A stretch of 64,000 bases of DNA from Prevotella multiformis DSM 16608 (lineage in GTDB: Bacteria > Bacteroidota > Bacteroidia > Bacteroidales > Bacteroidaceae). The stretch spans positions 1,085,444 through 1,149,443 of the forward strand of contig NZ_GL872283.1 of NCBI RefSeq assembly GCF_000191065.1, given 5' to 3'. Positions within the stretch are counted from its first letter, which is position 1; each line of letters starts with the position of its first letter. Of this stretch, positions 55,385 to 63,761 are shown piece by piece. The notes under the pieces were generated by a model. The model was not told where the DNA came from, did not search any database, and saw nothing but the letters and a program-made list of their open reading frames with translations. The position numbers were made by a program, and so were the translations under genes.

Positions 55385-56185
55385 TTACTTTCTCAATACG
55401 TTTACCAGCAGCGAGGCGACGGAAGTCACGATGCCGATAAAGGAGAACCAGATGGTCGTGGAGCTTCCGATACCGGAACTCTTGGCCTTCACACTGTTCG
55501 GCTCAACATAGAGGATGTCATTCTGCTGCAGATAATAATAAGGTGAATTGATGAGGTTGGCGTCATTCAGATTCAGCCGGTAATGATGCTTCTCACCCAT
55601 CGCATCCTCCCGGATCAGCATGACGTTGTTGCGCTTTCCATAGATGGTCATGTCGCCGGCCTGCGCCAGCGCCTCCATCACACTGATCTTCTCCGTGGAG
55701 ACCGGGAACACGCCGGGATGGGTAACCTCACCGATGACCGTGATGCGGTAGCTGCTCATGCGGACCGTCACGATGGGGTTCTCTGTACGTGCCAGATAAG
55801 GCTGGATCTTGCTCTTGATCAGGTCCTCGCACTCCGTCTTGGTCAGACCGCTGACGTGTATCTTCCCGATGACGGGGAAATTGATGAAACCGGAATTGTC
55901 TACCAGATAGCCTTGCAGCGAGCCGCCGCCGCTGCTGATCTGCTTGCCGCCGCTCAACTGGTTGCGCACCTGCAGGTTGAAAGGAACGGAAGCATCGGGA
56001 TCGGTCGTGTTTACCGTAATCGTCAGCTCGTCCTTCGGCATGATGCGCGCATCGTACAGACCACGTGAGGCAGCCAGGCTGACAGAGTCAATATTCGTGT
56101 AGTAAGGCACGTCCTTACTTGAGCCACAGCCAGCCATGGCCATCATCATAGCCGTAACTATGACAGAAAAGATGATCTTTTTCAT
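55385..56185 (-). CDS. Polysaccharide export lipoprotein (Wza/BexD family)
   Basis: A 266-residue outer-membrane lipoprotein for exopolysaccharide export. Signal peptide with lipobox MAMAGC; polysaccharide-export domain around residues 45-140 (YDARIMPKDELTITV, DNSGFINFPVIGKIHVSGLT), then an SLBB domain (VTVRMSSYRITVIGEVTHPG near residue 145). The last 25 residues are hydrophobic (TIWFSFIGIVTSVASLLVNVL), a C-terminal helix as in Wza. No other export genes adjoin it here. Confidence 0.9.
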   Translation of the reverse strand: MKKIIFSVIVTAMMMAMAGCGSSKDVPYYTNIDSVSLAASRGLYDARIMPKDELTITVNTTDPDASVPFNLQVRNQLSGGKQISSGGGSLQGYLVDNSGFINFPVIGKIHVSGLTKTECEDLIKSKIQPYLARTENPIVTVRMSSYRITVIGEVTHPGVFPVSTEKISVMEALAQAGDMTIYGKRNNVMLIREDAMGEKHHYRLNLNDANLINSPYYYLQQNDILYVEPNSVKAKSSGIGSSTTIWFSFIGIVTSVASLLVNVLRK

Positions 56186-56291
56186 TTAAACAAATAACGT
56201 GTAGTCTTCTATCAACATTAATTTTAGCAGGAATGACGGGGCCATGAACAGGATCCATGCGCTCCGTTTCACCGCCGCGACATATCCTCTG

Positions 56292-56323
56292 CAAAAATAC
56301 GATTATTTTTTGAGAACTACAAA
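56292..56323 (-). promoter_or_regulatory. Promoter of the export lipoprotein gene
   Basis: Minus strand: TTTG at 56323-56320, 20-nt spacer, TATTTTTG at 56299-56292; a full consensus match. Confidence 0.8.
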
Positions 56324-56531
56324 TGATTGCCTTTTTTTCTTTCAGATACCAACAAAGGGGCTATGCCGGCAGGTGACACGACCTGTGGCGGACAGCCCCT
56401 CCCCCTGCAGGGTATGTCCGCCGAAAAAGTCCGGCGGCATAGAGCCACAGAACAGGCGTTCTCGTACGCAGAGCCGGAGAGGGACAGGAAGGAAAGATGC
56501 ACCGGCTACCTTGCAAACTACATAGAAGAAC
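56324..56531. other. Divergent intergenic region
   Basis: The gap between the export lipoprotein and DUF6078-like genes is 56186-56584. Besides the two promoters, no gene or repeat was recognised. Confidence 0.4.
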
Positions 56532-56563
56532 CTTGCCGGTATGGAAAGGCAGGGGTATCTTTG
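56532..56563 (+). promoter_or_regulatory. Promoter of the DUF6078-like gene
   Basis: CTTG at 56532-56535, 20-nt spacer, TATCTTTG at 56556-56563, 21 nt before the ATG at 56585. Confidence 0.7.
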
Positions 56564-56584
56564 CAGCGAACAAAACATACGATT

Positions 56585-57025
56585 ATGGAAACAAAACACC
56601 AGAACATCCCGGCAGGATGGGCAGTCTGCTTTCTGACCGGATGCAGACGAAAGCAAGAGTGTCTCCGCTATCAGGCGGGGCTGAACCTGCCCGACGACGT
56701 GGAGACCCGTGAGGCGGTCGTACCGTCAGTACTGAAAAAAGAACGATGCCCGAGGTTCTTGAAGACAGAGACCGAACACGTCGCCTATGGGTTCACCCGC
56801 ATCTTCTATGATGTAAAGAGCAGGCACATTGCCGATATGCGCAGTGCCATCAGGGCATATCTTGGCGGACGAGGCACTTACTACCGCTATCTGCATGGGG
56901 AACAGGCATTGATGCCGGAACAGCAACAATGGATCAGGCGGCTGTTCGCCGACTACGGCTACCCCGGGAAGGTAGAGTTCGACCGCTACGAAGACCAGCC
57001 CCGGTTGTATGCCACAGACAGCTGA
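56585..57025 (+). CDS. DUF6078-like protein
   Basis: A 146-residue soluble protein starting METKHQNIPAGWAVCF. A Cys-rich N-terminus (VCFLTGCRRKQECLRYQAG, then ERCPRF near residue 50) could bind a metal. The centre and C-terminus (RSAIRAYLGGRGTYYRYLHGE, IRRLFADYGYPG) are helical and basic. It resembles small proteins of Prevotella and Bacteroides grouped as DUF6078; the assignment is from memory and the function unknown. Array D begins 16 nt after its stop. Confidence 0.72.
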   Translation: METKHQNIPAGWAVCFLTGCRRKQECLRYQAGLNLPDDVETREAVVPSVLKKERCPRFLKTETEHVAYGFTRIFYDVKSRHIADMRSAIRAYLGGRGTYYRYLHGEQALMPEQQQWIRRLFADYGYPGKVEFDRYEDQPRLYATDS

Positions 57026-57041
57026 CCGGCACAGGAGGTCT

Positions 57042-57123
57042 GGGAACCGGACTCCCGACGGCCGGGAATCCTGTTCCCAACGGCTGGGAATCCTGTTCCC
57101 AGCCGGTTGGGAACAACCGTCCC
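57042..57123 (+). repeat. Four-unit GGGAA-N5-TTCCC array, copy D
   Basis: Units GGGAACCGGACTCCC, GGGAATCCTGTTCCC twice, and GGGAACAACCGTCCC start at 57042, 57064, 57086 and 57109 (steps 22, 22, 23). The last gap is AGCCGGTT. Units can pair within themselves or across the 7-8 bp gaps because TTCCC and GGGAA alternate about every 10-12 bp. Confidence 0.93.
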
Positions 57124-57160
57124 GGCAGGCCGGGCTGTTCTCCCGGGCGTACATCTATCT

Positions 57161-57189
57161 GCAGACCTGCCGAGAAGGCAGGAGTCTGC
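57161..57189. terminator. Hairpin downstream of array D, possible terminator
   Basis: GCAGACCTGCC pairs with GGCAGGAGTCTGC (one bulge) around GAGAA. There is no T-run, so termination is uncertain. Confidence 0.4.
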
Positions 57190-57533
57190 GACGAAATTGT
57201 AATGAGTTTTCGTTCCGTTGGACTCTGCTTATCTTTCAGTACCCTCTACACACTATCATGGTGTACATCTGCTGAAAAACAGGGTGATTTTCCCGGTTTC
57301 TTCCCTGCCTCCCCTTTGCATAGAAAGAAAATCAGAATGGGATCATCAGGATTTCCGTCAAGTATTTTACCTTTTGAAAAGCCGGCTCTTCATTCCGAAA
57401 AGAATAAGGGAATAAGACAATAAGATACATCCATTAACACACCTGACACGTTCATAGACAAATCATCCGTATTCACCTATAATTAAAAAAGGTAAATATT
57501 TGCATATCTGACGATAAAAAACTTGCATAAATC
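57190..57533. other. Gene-free stretch before the HAD promoter
   Basis: Part of the 685-bp gap 57026-57710. No gene, RNA or repeat recognised between the hairpin at 57161 and the promoter at 57534; the end becomes A/T-rich. Confidence 0.4.
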
Positions 57534-57564
57534 TTTGGAGTTCAGAAGAAATCACTTAACTTTG
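57534..57564 (+). promoter_or_regulatory. Promoter of the HAD hydrolase gene
   Basis: TTTG at 57534-57537, 19-nt spacer, TAACTTTG at 57557-57564. It implies a 5' UTR of about 140 nt. Confidence 0.75.
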
Positions 57565-57639
57565 CTGTGTAAAGAAGAAAAAAGGAGGATTAAAACATTT
57601 GAAAAGAAAGAAATAGATTGCTAACCGTCCTGCTATTTG

Positions 57640-57668
57640 CCCCGAAACAGACACGTCGTCTGACGGGG
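57640..57668 (+). promoter_or_regulatory. Hairpin in the 5' UTR of the HAD gene
   Basis: CCCCG and CGGGG close a stem with an inner AGAC/GTCT pair, 42 nt before the start codon. It might be a cis-regulatory RNA element; no known riboswitch class is recognised. Confidence 0.4.
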
Positions 57669-57710
57669 GGAGAGTTTTCAAGCTAACTATAACATCTAAA
57701 AATCAGGCTT

Positions 57711-58436
57711 ATGACGGAGATTTCACTGATCGCATTTGATGCAGACGACACGCTGTGGGGTAGCCAGACCTACTATGACACGGTGGAAAAAGTGTACTGT
57801 GAGATCCTTGCCCCTTACGCTTCGGCCGACAAGGTGTCCCACGCTCTCCGCGCCACTGAAAAGGCTAACATACCACTCCTTGGATACGGAAGCAAGGCTT
57901 TCTTGCTCTCACTAATAGAGAATGCAGTCAACATCAGTCACGGAAAGATAAATGGTGGAGAGATCGGGCAGGTCATCGAACTGGGCAAGGAATTGCTGCG
58001 GCTCCCCGGCCATCCGTTCGACGGCGTAAAGACGACACTGGAGAAGCTGCGGAAGACCGGCAGGTACCGTATGGTCGTGTTTACCAAAGGGGAACTGCTG
58101 GACCAGGAGAACAAGTTCCGGCGTTCAGGACTGCGTCCCTACTTTGACGACATCGTCATCGTGACGGACAAGACACCGGATGCCTACCAGCGGCTCTGCA
58201 GGCAGTACCATGCCAAGACGGGCCAGCTGCTGACCGTGGGCAATTCATTTGCAGCAGACGTCGACCCTGTACTGAAGATCGGCGGATGGGCTGTACACAT
58301 ACCATATCACATAAAGCATGATGAGGAGGAACGGAAATATGTACACCCGAGACTGCTACGCATCGCCAAGTTCTCCGACCTGACGAAATACCTGTATCCT
58401 GTCCCGCATTTCATCGATGCGAGCCAGCTGTCTTGA
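57711..58436 (+). CDS. HAD family hydrolase
   Basis: A 241-residue cytoplasmic phosphatase-type enzyme. Motif I FDADDTLWGSQ at residues 8-18 has the nucleophile Asp and acid/base Asp; motif II lies in VVFTKGELL near residue 124, motif III Lys near VIVTDKTPDAYQRL, and motif IV GNSFAADVDPVLKIGGWAV near residue 178. A helical cap of about 80 residues follows motif I. It matches HAD proteins common in Bacteroidales; the substrate is unknown. It stands alone with a long leader. Confidence 0.88.
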   Translation: MTEISLIAFDADDTLWGSQTYYDTVEKVYCEILAPYASADKVSHALRATEKANIPLLGYGSKAFLLSLIENAVNISHGKINGGEIGQVIELGKELLRLPGHPFDGVKTTLEKLRKTGRYRMVVFTKGELLDQENKFRRSGLRPYFDDIVIVTDKTPDAYQRLCRQYHAKTGQLLTVGNSFAADVDPVLKIGGWAVHIPYHIKHDEEERKYVHPRLLRIAKFSDLTKYLYPVPHFIDASQLS

Positions 58437-58442
58437 CCGAAG

Positions 58443-58499
58443 GCGGGTGTGCCGGACAGGCTGATGACAAGCTATCAGTCTGATGTCCGACACACCCGC
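58443..58499 (+). terminator. Long hairpin after the HAD gene
   Basis: GCGGGTGTG pairs with CACACCCGC and the stem continues through GGACA/TGTCC to CTGAT/ATCAG with a few bulges. It begins 7 nt after the stop codon. No T-run follows, so it may protect the 3' end rather than terminate by itself. Confidence 0.6.
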
Positions 58500-58826
58500 A
58501 TCCGGTTTAACGGGAGGCTGGAAATCCTCTCCGGCGGACTTCCCTTTTGCAGGAAAGCCGACAAGAAGCAAAGAACCGGCGGCCTGCCTCAGCACAGGGA
58601 CACCGATATAGGACTACGGCAGACCCTAAGGTTTCCGCACCGGTCTGTCGCTGGCCGGGAGACCGTCAACCCTCTGTGCCTATTTGCTTCCATGCGGCAT
58701 CTTCACCTTTTTCTTCCAGTTGCATAAGCCCGCTATGCACGTTCAAGAAGAAAACGGAATCAGCCCGCCTGAAAGACAAAAAACATCAAAGGAGTTTTTC
58801 AGAACCTGCCTTACCGGGACTGCCCT
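58500..58826. other. Intergenic region between convergent HAD and OsmC genes
   Basis: About 330 bp; no gene, promoter or repeat recognised. Confidence 0.4.
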
Positions 58827-59231
58827 TTATTCATAGACGAAACTGAACACCTTTTCGGCCGTCAGCGTATTCCCGACGAAACAGGCTTTTCTGGCTATAT
58901 ATTCGAACTTCTTGCGCTGCTTTTCGTCAAAGGCAGCTTTCAGATGGAAAGTGATGGGGATACGTGTGACGGTGAAGGCCTCCATGTCTTCCTCGCACTC
59001 GCCTACCTCGGCATAGCAGCCGGCAAAATCGACACCGCTCCGTTCGGCCTGCAGCCCTATGAGCGTCAGCACACAGGCCGCCAGCGCATTGCCCAACAGC
59101 TCCACGGGTGTCTGGTTCTCGCCCAGACCGCCCACCGCCTTGCCGGCATCGGTCTTAACGGTTACCGCCGACCGTACATGGTCAGCCTCGACTCTTCCTT
59201 TTCCCTGATAAATCGCTTTCGTGATGGTCAT
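58827..59231 (-). CDS. OsmC family protein
   Basis: A 134-residue thiol-dependent peroxidase-like protein. Conserved Cys lie in GNALAACVLTLIGLQA near residue 53 and in KACFVGNTLTAEKVFSF near residue 117, the pair expected to reduce organic hydroperoxides in OsmC/Ohr proteins; Gln/Glu in PVELLGNAL supports the active site. It resembles the YhfA-like branch, whose substrate is not established. It has a -7 box 78 nt upstream. Confidence 0.9.
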   Translation of the reverse strand: MTITKAIYQGKGRVEADHVRSAVTVKTDAGKAVGGLGENQTPVELLGNALAACVLTLIGLQAERSGVDFAGCYAEVGECEEDMEAFTVTRIPITFHLKAAFDEKQRKKFEYIARKACFVGNTLTAEKVFSFVYE

Positions 59232-59308
59232 AATCGTAATGCTTTAGGTTGTTGGTTATTGTTTTCTTCCGGATTCCAGAGGACAGGCTTCCTCCAGAAC
59301 CGACTGGG

Positions 59309-59316
59309 CAAATTTA
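59309..59316 (-). promoter_or_regulatory. -7 promoter box of the osmC-like gene
   Basis: The minus strand reads TAAATTTG, with CTTG 18 nt upstream as a possible -33 element. Confidence 0.5.
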
Positions 59317-59503
59317 CATAAAATAACCGACTTCCAAGCATGTCAGACACCAAAAAACAAAAAAAACATACTGCCCCCATGACAAATACAGCCGACGACG
59401 ACAGACCGCTCTGCTGGCGGAGGGTTTCCATGATGTCCAGACCGTAGACAGACCGGCGACAGACACACCTGTGTGCTGCAAAAAGGATTCTTGACACACG
59501 GCA

Positions 59504-59535
59504 TTTGCTATTTCACCAACTTTTTATTAACTTTG
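59504..59535 (+). promoter_or_regulatory. Promoter of ftsY
   Basis: TTTG at 59504-59507, 20-nt spacer, TAACTTTG at 59528-59535; start codon 20 nt further. Full consensus. The divergent gap 59232-59555 holds nothing else I recognise. Confidence 0.82.
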
Positions 59536-59555
59536 CAAGCAAATTAGCTAATTGT

Positions 59556-60506
59556 ATGGGATTATTCGGTTTATTCGGCAAAAAGAAAAAGGAGACACTT
59601 GACAAGGGACTTGAAAAGACCAAACAGAACGTCTTTTCCAAACTTGCACGTGCGGTGGCGGGAAAGTCAAAGGTGGATGATGAGGTTCTGGATGATCTGG
59701 AGGAAATCCTCGTCACGTCAGACGTGGGCGTTGACACCACCATCAAGATCATCCACCGTATCGAAGAGCGTGTGGCAAGAGACAAGTATGTATCGACCAA
59801 CGAGCTGAATGACATCCTGAAAAGCGAGATCACAGCACTGCTCACCGAAAACAACACAGGCAGCAATTCCGACTGGGTGCTGCCAGAACATGCCCATCCC
59901 TATGTGATTCTCGTCGTCGGCGTCAATGGCGTCGGCAAGACGACGACCATCGGCAAACTTGCCTATCAGTTCAAGCAGGCCGGGAAAAAGGTCTACCTCG
60001 GAGCGGCTGACACCTTCCGTGCGGCTGCCGTCGAACAGATACAGATATGGGGCGACCGTGTGGGAGTCCCTGTCATAAAGCAGCAGATGGGAGCCGACCC
60101 GGCGAGCGTGGCTTTCGACACGCTGCAGAGCGCCAAGGCGAACGGAGCGGACGTCGTCATCATCGACACCGCCGGGCGACTGCACAACAAGATAGGCCTG
60201 ATGAACGAGCTGAAGAAGATCAAGGACGTAATGAAGAAAGTTGTCCCTGACGCTCCGCACGAGGTGCTGCTGGTACTGGACGGAAGTACAGGACAGAATG
60301 CCTTTGAACAGGCAAGACAGTTCGCTGCCGTAACACAGATCACCTCACTCGCCATCACCAAACTTGACGGAACGGCAAAGGGCGGCGTTGTCATCGGCAT
60401 CAGCGATCAGCTGAAAGTTCCCGTCAAATACATCGGATTGGGCGAGGGGATGGAAGACCTGCAGCTCTTTGACAAGGCGCAGTTCGTCGACAGCCTCTTC
60501 AAGTAA
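59556..60506 (+). CDS. ftsY: Signal recognition particle receptor FtsY
   Basis: The SRP receptor GTPase that delivers ribosome-nascent chains to the Sec translocon. From ATG 59556 (MGLFGLFGKKKKETLDKG) it is 316 residues: a short membrane-contacting N-terminus without the long acidic A domain, the N domain, and the G domain with GVNGVGKTTTIGKLA (G1, near residue 128), DTFRAAAVEQ, DTAGRLHNK (G3) and TKLDGTAKGG (G4). It precedes rimO by 79 nt. Confidence 0.97.
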   Translation: MGLFGLFGKKKKETLDKGLEKTKQNVFSKLARAVAGKSKVDDEVLDDLEEILVTSDVGVDTTIKIIHRIEERVARDKYVSTNELNDILKSEITALLTENNTGSNSDWVLPEHAHPYVILVVGVNGVGKTTTIGKLAYQFKQAGKKVYLGAADTFRAAAVEQIQIWGDRVGVPVIKQQMGADPASVAFDTLQSAKANGADVVIIDTAGRLHNKIGLMNELKKIKDVMKKVVPDAPHEVLLVLDGSTGQNAFEQARQFAAVTQITSLAITKLDGTAKGGVVIGISDQLKVPVKYIGLGEGMEDLQLFDKAQFVDSLFK

Positions 60507-60585
60507 CGATGAGGGGGAAGCTCGGGAAGGAAGGGACAGACCGGCTGTCGCCGTTCGTCCGTCTCCCAATATTCAACACACACGA

Positions 60586-61884
60586 ATGAAAAAGAACCAG
60601 ATAGACATCGTAACCATGGGCTGTTCGAAGAATCTTGTCGATTCAGAGCTTATCATGAAGCAGTTCGAGGCCAACGGCTACCATTGTACACACGATACGA
60701 AACATCCGCAAGGAGAGATTGCGGTCATCAACACCTGCGGTTTCATTGAGGCGGCCAAGGAAGAGAGCATCAACACGATCCTCGAATTTGTAAACCGGAA
60801 GAAGAACGGACAGCTCAACAGGCTCTACGTCATGGGATGCCTCTCCCAGCGATACAAGGACGAACTGGAGGCAGAGCTTCCGGAGGTGGACAAGTTCTAC
60901 GGAAAGTTCAATTACAAGCAGCTGCTGACCGACCTCGGCAAGGCCGATGTACCGGCCTGCAATGGCGTCCGCCACCTCACGACACCAGGCCACTATGCCT
61001 ACGTGAAGATTGCCGAGGGCTGTGACCGCCACTGTGCCTACTGTGCCATCCCGCTGATTACAGGCCGGCACCATTCGCGGCCTCTTGAGGATATACTGGA
61101 TGAAGTGAGGCGGCTTGTAGGACAAGGCGTGAAAGAGTTTCAGATCATCGAGCAGGAACTGACTTACTACGGTGTCGATCTCGACGGAAAACATCATATC
61201 ACAGAACTGATTTCGCGCATGGCAGACATAGAGGGCGTGGAATGGATCCGCCTTCATTATGCCTATCCCAATCAGTTCCCGCTGGATCTTCTCGACGTAA
61301 TCGCCGGAAAACCGAATGTCTGCAAATACCTGGACATTGCCTTCCAGCACATTTCCGACCACATGCTTGAACGCATGCACCGCCATGTCACCAGGCAGGA
61401 GACACTGGATCTGATAGCCGAGATACGGCGACGGGTACCAGGCATCCACCTCCGCACCACCCTGCTGGTGGGCTTTCCGGGCGAGACCGAAGAGGATTTC
61501 GAGGAGTTGAAGGCATTTGTCAGGAAGACCCGCTTCGAGCGGATGGGGGCTTTTGCCTATTCGGAAGAGGAAGGAACGTACAGTGCGACCCATTACCAGG
61601 ATGATGTCCCGGAGAAGGTCAAACAGCAGCGACTGGATGAACTGATGGAAATCCAGCAGGGAATATCAGAGGAACTTGAAAGCGAAAAGGTCGGCAGCAT
61701 ATTCAAGGTCATCATCGACCGCAGAGAAGGCGACTACTACATCGGACGCACGGAGTTCTGTTCGCCCGAAGTGGATCCGGAGGTTCTCGTTCCCGCAAAA
61801 GGAAAGGCACTGCACATCGGCAGGTTTTATGATGTCCGCATCACAGGCTCTGACGAATTCGACCTCTTCGGCGAGATTGTCTGA
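60586..61884 (+). CDS. rimO: Ribosomal protein S12 methylthiotransferase
   Basis: Radical SAM enzyme adding a methylthio group to an Asp of ribosomal protein S12. The 432-residue product from ATG 60586 (MKKNQIDIVTMGCSKNLVDS) has an N-terminal MTTase domain with cluster-binding Cys (GCSKNLVDSE, NTCGF, MGCLSQRY), the radical SAM motif CDRHCAYCAIP near residue 146 (CxxxCxxC), and a C-terminal TRAM domain. Length is standard. Confidence 0.96.
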   Translation: MKKNQIDIVTMGCSKNLVDSELIMKQFEANGYHCTHDTKHPQGEIAVINTCGFIEAAKEESINTILEFVNRKKNGQLNRLYVMGCLSQRYKDELEAELPEVDKFYGKFNYKQLLTDLGKADVPACNGVRHLTTPGHYAYVKIAEGCDRHCAYCAIPLITGRHHSRPLEDILDEVRRLVGQGVKEFQIIEQELTYYGVDLDGKHHITELISRMADIEGVEWIRLHYAYPNQFPLDLLDVIAGKPNVCKYLDIAFQHISDHMLERMHRHVTRQETLDLIAEIRRRVPGIHLRTTLLVGFPGETEEDFEELKAFVRKTRFERMGAFAYSEEEGTYSATHYQDDVPEKVKQQRLDELMEIQQGISEELESEKVGSIFKVIIDRREGDYYIGRTEFCSPEVDPEVLVPAKGKALHIGRFYDVRITGSDEFDLFGEIV

Positions 61885-62010
61885 AAGGAAACACAGTCTG
61901 AAGGCATGCGGAAAGGATGAGACCGGGACATGCGGACCTTGTCCTTCGGAGCACCGACTTTGGAAGGTGACAACGGTCAGAAGCAATAAGTAAATGAAGG
62001 GTAAAGAAGA

Positions 62011-62304
62011 ATGAATAACAAGGAATTCATAGCCGAGTTGGCCTCAAGGACAGGCTATACACAGGACGAAAGCCAGAGAATGGTGAAGTCTGTCATCGAA
62101 CTGATGGGCAAATCCTTCGAGGCAGGCGACCCCGTCTCTGTCTCCGGATTCGGTACGTTTGAAGTCAAGAAACGGCTGGAGAGGGTAATGGTTAACCCCT
62201 CTACGGGACAGCGTATGCTTGTTCCTCCCAAGCTCGTGCTCAATTTCAAGCCTGCTGCAAACATCAAAGGACAAGTAAGGAGAGGAGGAACTGAAAATGG
62301 GTAA
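62011..62304 (+). CDS. HU family DNA-binding protein
   Basis: A 97-residue nucleoid protein: two helices (NKEFIAELASRTGYTQDESQ), a beta saddle with DPVSVSGFGTFEVKKR near residue 44, and the DNA-binding arm RVMVNPSTGQRMLVPPKLVLNFKPA carrying the conserved Pro in PPK. It follows rimO by 126 nt and overlaps the next gene by eight bases, so the two are co-translated. Confidence 0.94.
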   Translation: MNNKEFIAELASRTGYTQDESQRMVKSVIELMGKSFEAGDPVSVSGFGTFEVKKRLERVMVNPSTGQRMLVPPKLVLNFKPAANIKGQVRRGGTENG

Positions 62305-63559
62305 GACGGGAATACAGATGATAACGGGTGCGCTGGCCAAGCAGTACAAGCTGTCAGCATCCGACGCTTCGGTCTTTGTGGATTCGGTTTTTGCCATCAT
62401 AAGCTCCGAGCTCAAAGATGGCAGACCGGTGAAGGTCAAGGGTCTCGGCACCTTCAAGATACAATCCGTGAAACCCCGGGAGAGCGTCAATGTCAACACG
62501 GGCGAGCGCGTTCTCATAAAGGGGCATGACAAGATTACCTTCACTCCGGATGCGGCAATGAAGGAACTTGTGAACAAACCCTTCTCCCAGTTTGAGACAG
62601 TTGTCATCAACGACGGTGTCGACACGGAGACGCTGGAAAGGATTCCGGCAGATGAGGCGAAGGGGAACACCTCAGAAACCATTCCGACGAAGTCGTCCGG
62701 CACAGAAGCCGGGAAGCAGAAGGACAACGGAAATATCCACGAGGAAGACTCTGTACAAGCTATCAAGAAACAGACCGGGAATAGTTCCGCAGAGTCCGGA
62801 AAAGTGTCTGCTTCCATAGAAGAGAAACTTACGGAAAAGGCCGAAAGGAAACCTGATGCCGAGACGGAGAACAGTTCTGCCATAAAGGAGGCAGAACAAC
62901 CCGTAACAGACGACGAGCCGACACACATCGGGAAGGACAGGAACGAAGAAGATAAAATGAATGTTGAAGAGGAAAAGTCCTCTTCCGTCCGACGTTCGCC
63001 AGAGCCGGGGAAGCTGCAAAGCCAACCTGTCCGGACTGTAACCGAGACCGAAGAAGAAAACGACAGCGATGTTGAAGGGTCGACAAACAACATGCTGAAA
63101 ATCGTTGCACTGGCGGCCTTCATAGTCATTGTCTTTCTGGGCGGATTCCTCTGGGTCAGGTTTGGCAGGACGAAGCCGGGCAGACAGACTGCCGTCATGG
63201 AACAGAAGGAAGATACGTCCGGCAACAAGACGGCAATGGCTGCCAGAACCGTACCGGCTGACACCGTTACGACAGCAGCCAGGGAATCTCATGTCCCGAC
63301 AGCCGCCGGAAAAGAAGAGACGGATTCCTTTGCTGCAATGAACAGCGATCGCCGGATCCGTTATGGGGCCTACAACATTGTAGGCATCGACAGGATCGTC
63401 GTGCTGAGGAAAGGACAGACCATGAAGAGTTATAGCCGGAAGACACTCGGTGCAGACATGGTCGGCTACTTCCAGGTACTTAATAAGCGAAACACAATGC
63501 AGGCCGGCGACACCATGAAAGTCCCCAAAGTAGAGCTGCGTCCGGAGTACAGGAAATAG
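62297..63559 (+). CDS. Membrane-anchored HU-domain protein with LysM-like C-terminus
   Basis: A 420-residue protein. Residues 1-92 are an HU/IHF domain (IQMITGALAKQYKLSASDA, VKGLGTFKIQSVKPRESVNV, with the arm NTGERVLIKGHDKITF). Residues about 95-262 form a charged, low-complexity linker. One transmembrane helix spans about 263-286 (VALAAFIVIVFLGGFLWV). The last 60 residues (IVVLRKGQTMKSYSRKTLG, FQVLNKRNTMQAGDTMKVP) resemble a divergent LysM domain, which binds peptidoglycan. The acidic flank before the helix and basic RFGRTKPGR after it disagree with the topology needed for a cytoplasmic HU domain, so orientation is uncertain. The start overlaps the HU gene. A DNA-to-envelope tether is inference. 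Confidence 0.85.
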   Translation: MGKTGIQMITGALAKQYKLSASDASVFVDSVFAIISSELKDGRPVKVKGLGTFKIQSVKPRESVNVNTGERVLIKGHDKITFTPDAAMKELVNKPFSQFETVVINDGVDTETLERIPADEAKGNTSETIPTKSSGTEAGKQKDNGNIHEEDSVQAIKKQTGNSSAESGKVSASIEEKLTEKAERKPDAETENSSAIKEAEQPVTDDEPTHIGKDRNEEDKMNVEEEKSSSVRRSPEPGKLQSQPVRTVTETEEENDSDVEGSTNNMLKIVALAAFIVIVFLGGFLWVRFGRTKPGRQTAVMEQKEDTSGNKTAMAARTVPADTVTTAARESHVPTAAGKEETDSFAAMNSDRRIRYGAYNIVGIDRIVVLRKGQTMKSYSRKTLGADMVGYFQVLNKRNTMQAGDTMKVPKVELRPEYRK

Positions 63560-63717
63560 GCTGTCTTCTCCCTCTTCCGTTGCACTTGATTTCTATTTAT
63601 CCCGCAGGCCCTCATCAACGACTGATTGCTTCCGGCCATTCATCGGTCGGACACCGATCCCTCTCTTCAAACCGAAACCGCACCGAAATGATGGTCAAGA
63701 AATTTAATGAAATGGAA

Positions 63718-63749
63718 TTTGGTAGAACCGAATTAAATCCGTAACTTTG
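63718..63749 (+). promoter_or_regulatory. Promoter of tRNA-Arg
   Basis: TTTG at 63718-63721, 20-nt spacer, TAACTTTG at 63742-63749, 12 nt before the tRNA. Full consensus. Confidence 0.82.
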
Positions 63750-63761
63750 CAGCCGCATAAT

